Assembly: GCA_036897525.1 (NCBI GenBank) | Contig: JAYMTJ010000002.1 | Coordinates: 240,392-304,391, forward strand | From: Pelargonium x hortorum | Lineage: Eukaryota; Streptophyta; Magnoliopsida; Geraniales; Geraniaceae | Direction: 5' to 3' | DNA: 64,000 nt | In this document: in pieces, positions 60,401-64,000 of the stretch | Layout: the number at the start of each line of letters is the position of its first letter | Numbering within the stretch: the stretch's first letter is position 1 | Translations under genes and position numbers: made by a program | The notes under the pieces: generated by a model | Databases searched by the model: none | Told to the model about the DNA's origin: nothing | The model's input: only the letters and a program-made list of their open reading frames with translations

Positions 60401-62087
60401 TCCTCCAGTAACAGGATCCTATATAATTCAAACTCCTTAGTATTAGCCTACCTAGAAGAGGAGATTCCTCCCTTTTGTCTAATAATACAACACTCTCTTT
60501 TCAAGAATCCCGCGCACTTTACCAAGAGTTTAAGATTTAAGAATATATAATTAGAAGAAATTACTTGCTACTACCAGTAATTAACGAGATGAGTGGAAGC
60601 TTCTCGAGTACCTTGGATCTGTTCTAAATATCTGTTATATGCCAGTATAGGGAAAGAACGAATAAGGGTCCACTTAAGCCAACGGCTCAGGCTAAGTCTT
60701 GAAATTGGAAGTGAATTCCTTGAGCCAGTTACCAGTGTCTGAGATACTAGCCAAATCTAGTTGCAGGAGTGAGTGCACAAAGCAAACGAGAAGCAAGTAA
60801 AGGTTCAACTTGTAATTTCTTACTTTTTCCCAGATAGATACTAATCCTTAGTACGAGGAATACCTTCTTCTTCTTTTGACCGGTCTAAATAAAAGTCTTT
60901 CGCTAAGGAAGCCCCGATTCCTTATATAGCAATCCGATTATCATACTTCACTAGTAAAGGACTTCATATTAGAAAAGGATCCTTTATCTCTCTTTCTCGT
61001 TGGGTCCAACATACACGGTTATGTTTGGGTTATTACGAGAATTGAATTGCACTTACTCCTGTTTACACCTATACCCAGTCAAGTTTTCTTTACTTCGGGG
61101 CTCGTCTATACACTAACACATATTCAAAAACAAAGAAAAAAGACCTTCGCATTCTAATTCTTATATCTTTCGGTAGCAGGGATCTCAAAAAAGGAAAGGC
61201 AGAAAACACGAAGCGCTAATAAGAAATCCTTGGTCATAAATAATCTTACTTGTTGGTAATTGAAATAGATAAAATAACACTGCTTCATGGATTCAGTTTT
61301 GTTCTAATCGAACTCTTTCGCTGAGAAATAAAGCCAGTTCTTCTTAAGGATTCCCTCTAATGGACGAAGTTGTGAGAAATTGCTGCACTATCCCGAAATC
61401 AAGAGCAAGTTCCTTATACTATTCTGTACTTTAGAAACTTATGGAGAACTAAGTCCCAAAAGCCCTTATAAAAGTTGGAGCAAATGAAAGAATTGTATAG
61501 TTAAAGTAAATAATTCCTCGTTGTAAGGGGCCCCTGTAGACAATTTTTCGTGCTCTATGCCCTTCTTTATTTAGGTCAAGGCTTGTCTTGTAAGTGCTAC
61601 TTCTATACTTCTAACTGTACTTCATTAAAAAAAAGAGGAGAGAATCGTTCGAGAGACTCTCTATTATGGGTATCTTTCATGCATGAATAAGCAATAAATA
61701 AGTAAATCGAACCCTCCTTTATGGGTTGATCAAGGATTAACCAAACACCTACGCTTTTCAAGGTTCTCCATTGGAAACCCCTAAGATGCCGGGATTTCGC
61801 TGAATGAAAGTCAGAGAAAAGTGTGCGTCCAAGGTAGCATGGACTTGTAGATCCACTAATAGCTCTCGATAATATCAAGGTTTAAGATCAGTAAGGACTC
61901 TATATTCGTAAGAGAAAAATCCTCAACTAAGGACTAATCATAGCATAATCTAGAAGTTGACTGTTGTTGTCGAGTTTTCTATGTACCTTTCATTTCTTGT
62001 TTGCTAAATTACACAATTATAAAATTTTTGTATGTATACCAACAACTACCCAAAAGAATACGAAATGAAGAAAAGGGATTCCTAAAG

Positions 62088-62161
62088 TATCTGGTAGCTA
62101 GCTTGAACCCAAGGCATCGGGGTTCGGAGACCTGCGTTCTACGTAGCTGAACTAAAAGCGT
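62088..62161 (-). pseudogene. plastid-derived trnW relic (CCA to CCG)
   Basis: On the minus strand TTTTAGTTCAG, GTAGAACGCAGGTCTCC and CCCCGATG reproduce plastid trnW-CCA, whose D arm is TTAGTTCAGTTCGGTAGAACG and whose anticodon arm is GGGTCTCCAAAACCC. Here the loop is CTCCGAA, so the anticodon reads CCG instead of CCA. TTGGGTTCAAG is left of the T arm, and the 3' acceptor strand (AGAGCGT in the plastid gene) is gone. Plastid-derived trnW is a regular import in seed-plant mitochondrial genomes, so this decayed copy supports the organelle assignment. It cannot decode tryptophan. Confidence 0.55.
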
Positions 62162-64000
62162 TTTGAAGTATTCCTAAATATTCTGTAGTATAAGTGCGCA
62201 TTAACAAAGCAAATATTCTATTTATCTATATGATATGCTTGAAATACTAGATCTACACTCCAGACATCACTACTAGAGAGACTCCTACAAAAGGCATAGC
62301 ACCTGATTCATTATAGATATGGAGCCCTATAATGGTGGGCAAGCTAATGCTAATCTCTGCGCTTAGGAGCTCGTTACTTAGTAATGGATTTTTGAATTCT
62401 TATTTATTCTTAGACTTGACTCTATTTAATGCTTTCACAGATTGTTTCCTAGATAGAATCTCCTCTGAGACTCCAGTTTAAGGTGAATTGTTCAAGATTT
62501 TCTTAGATTAGAAGTAAGAGCCCTTAAAAAGAGCTAAAAATGAAGTAAGTTAAGGCTACGCTTTCCCTGCTGTCTTCAAAAGAAGAAGACTCTCCTCTTA
62601 GGCTGCTGCGTTTGTCAATTGAAAAGGGCCTTTTCATGAGTTTACATTTTAGAAATCGAATCTATTTGCTGAATTGCTGGTTAAAATGAATATTTTAAGC
62701 AGGCCCTACTAGCTTTCAACTTGTAAATTGAAAGTTAATGATCGAGATATACCAGGGAATCTCTTATTCTCCAGGCTCGCGGGTACAAAACCTTTTTTTA
62801 TAGACAAAAAGTCGGTACGCTAGTTTTTGTCATACTTTAGATGTTTGGTAGAAAACCTAAACGGTATCAAGTAAAGGGGCCTCAACTGCTTTTATATACG
62901 TTTACTAATTAATGCGAGATACAGGGTCCAGCTTGCACTACAAGACATAAGAAAGGGGAGCCCTTTTAACCCCCATTAAACCATATCAAATTACTAACTG
63001 GAAACTTATAGAACACCAAGCAAGACTCATTTTAGAAAACTCTTGTAAAATAGTTTTTTGTAGTGGTCCAGTAGCTAGTTAAGTTAAATAATATCTTTCT
63101 TAGAACTCCTCTAAGAGAATCACTATCTTTGACTTCTGGGGTTGCTCCCTTTTTTTGTTCCTTCATTTATTCTTAAAACTGTAATAATTACTTTCAATAA
63201 AAATTTTTATGGTCCAAAAAGACAACACCCGAGGTAAGGAATTACTGGATTTCTTTACTATTTTGAATAGCAGGATCTCCAGTCCAATCAGTTAGTGATA
63301 AGTTTTAGTATTCAATAACAGCATGCACCACTGAAGTACTATAGAATTCCCCTTCCTTAATTAGTAGAAAAGGACTTAGTAAGTACAAGAGGCTTTATCA
63401 AGTTACAATACAAGTAGCAAGGTATCGCCCAGAACTAAAGCAAAAGGAATGCTAGATTTTAGAATTATATACCAACCCGGATTACTTTTTTACCTGAATG
63501 AGAGATCCTTTATTAGGATTCAAAATACCCGTGCAATACCTGTTTTGCGTATTAATTTAACAAATTGTTTAGGAATGTACTTCCGAAAAGTTATAACAAA
63601 GAAGCTGTTATGAGTGGGTGTGAACTTAGACTTCGTTTTTCTAAAGTTTTTAGTATAAGGAGTAGCCCTCAAAGTAGATATAGCTTACACTAAGTGTGGA
63701 AGGCGCTCTACCTTTACATTGTTAAAATAGGCTTCACACTTATGGCTTACCATAGATAGTAAGAACAATTTCAATTGAAATGGATCACAACATAGTCAAA
63801 CTTTTCGGTATACCCCCCTACCCATAAAATCATAGTTTTACCCTACTGTTTTAAATAGGAACCCTAAATCTACCCCAGAAAACTAAAAAGAATGTGCTAG
63901 CATACCGCTTTAGTGGACCCATATGAAATCATATAACCAACGTCCTCTAATGAATAACCCCCCCCCCCCCCCCCACTTCTTCTACGCACACAACAACAAC
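62162..64000. other. gene-free AT-rich spacer
   Basis: No gene or RNA is recognised. The palindrome GAAAAGGGCCTTTTC lies at 62621-62635. The right edge is the C17 run. Confidence 0.55.
63958..63974 (+). repeat. C17 homopolymer followed by CAA repeat
   Basis: Seventeen C in a row lie near the right edge, followed by ACTTCTTCTACGCACA and a short CAA repeat that runs to the end of the window. The length may be unreliable in any assembly. Confidence 0.9.

Larger units (their letters stand above)
54218..62087. other. gene-free AT-rich spacer
   Basis: Apart from the tRNA relics at 56.9 and 57.4 kb nothing is recognised. A T-arm-like string GCGGGTTCAAATTC at 60189 is preceded by the hairpin TGCATC-GACA-GATGCA (60152-60167) but does not form a tRNA. 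Confidence 0.55.

Noticed and set aside
61908-61916. CGTAAGAGA, a perfect match to the plant mitochondrial CRTAAGAGA promoter core
   Set aside because: A few matches are expected by chance in 64 kb on two strands, and no gene follows it.
1-64000. CRISPR arrays, insertion sequences, LTR elements, rRNA genes
   Set aside because: No regular repeat-spacer series, transposase or reverse-transcriptase motif, terminal repeat or conserved rRNA core was found on either strand.

Overview
The window looks like a gene-poor stretch of a land-plant, most likely seed-plant, mitochondrial genome. The direct evidence is a pair of well-formed mitochondrial-type tRNA genes on the minus strand, trnS-UGA (22887-22971) and trnK-UUU (23017-23089). 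There is also a decayed plastid-type trnW, a known kind of passenger in seed-plant mitochondrial DNA, and several decayed copies resembling mitochondrial trnK, trnF and trnS-GCU. I found no rRNA, no respiratory-chain or ribosomal-protein gene, no group II intron core and no transposon gene. The base composition is odd for a plant mitochondrion: lines I sampled are near 35% G+C, against the usual 43-47%. A nuclear copy of mitochondrial DNA or an unusually AT-drifted mitochondrial chromosome both remain possible.

Layout. 1-6.5 kb is AT-rich and gene-free, with short better-balanced patches near 1.0-1.5, 1.9-2.1 and 2.9-3.1 kb. 6.5-10.2 kb has a different texture: pyrimidine tracts, three tRNA-like relics, then TG-rich DNA with short direct repeats. 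10.2-17 kb is AT-rich with nothing recognisable. Around 17.0-17.35 kb a tRNA relic sits beside a small G+C-rich patch with a 36-codon reading frame. 17.4-22.9 kb is AT-rich apart from a pyrimidine-rich block at 18.3-18.9 kb. The two tRNA genes follow at 22.9-23.1 kb. From 23.1 to 64 kb the sequence is almost entirely featureless AT-rich DNA, broken by patches of more usual composition near 27.0-27.3, 35.2-36.3, 40.2-40.6, 42.9-43.3 and 47.7-49.4 kb and by more tRNA relics at 32.5, 54.1, 56.9, 57.4 and 62.1 kb.

How the parts work together. Only trnK and trnS can be expected to act. They lie head to tail, 45 bp apart, and could be made from one transcript and cut at their ends to serve organellar translation. 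The rest is best read as old, decaying spacer DNA. Two signals are not explained by that reading. One is a set of scattered short reading frames that share peptide words (IGYKK/IGFKK, AIGKD/CIGKD, KSKSR) while differing mainly at synonymous codon positions. The other is a large number of short G-run/C-run palindromes that resemble GC clusters. Similarities to tRNA families were judged from memory of those families and need a covariance-model search.
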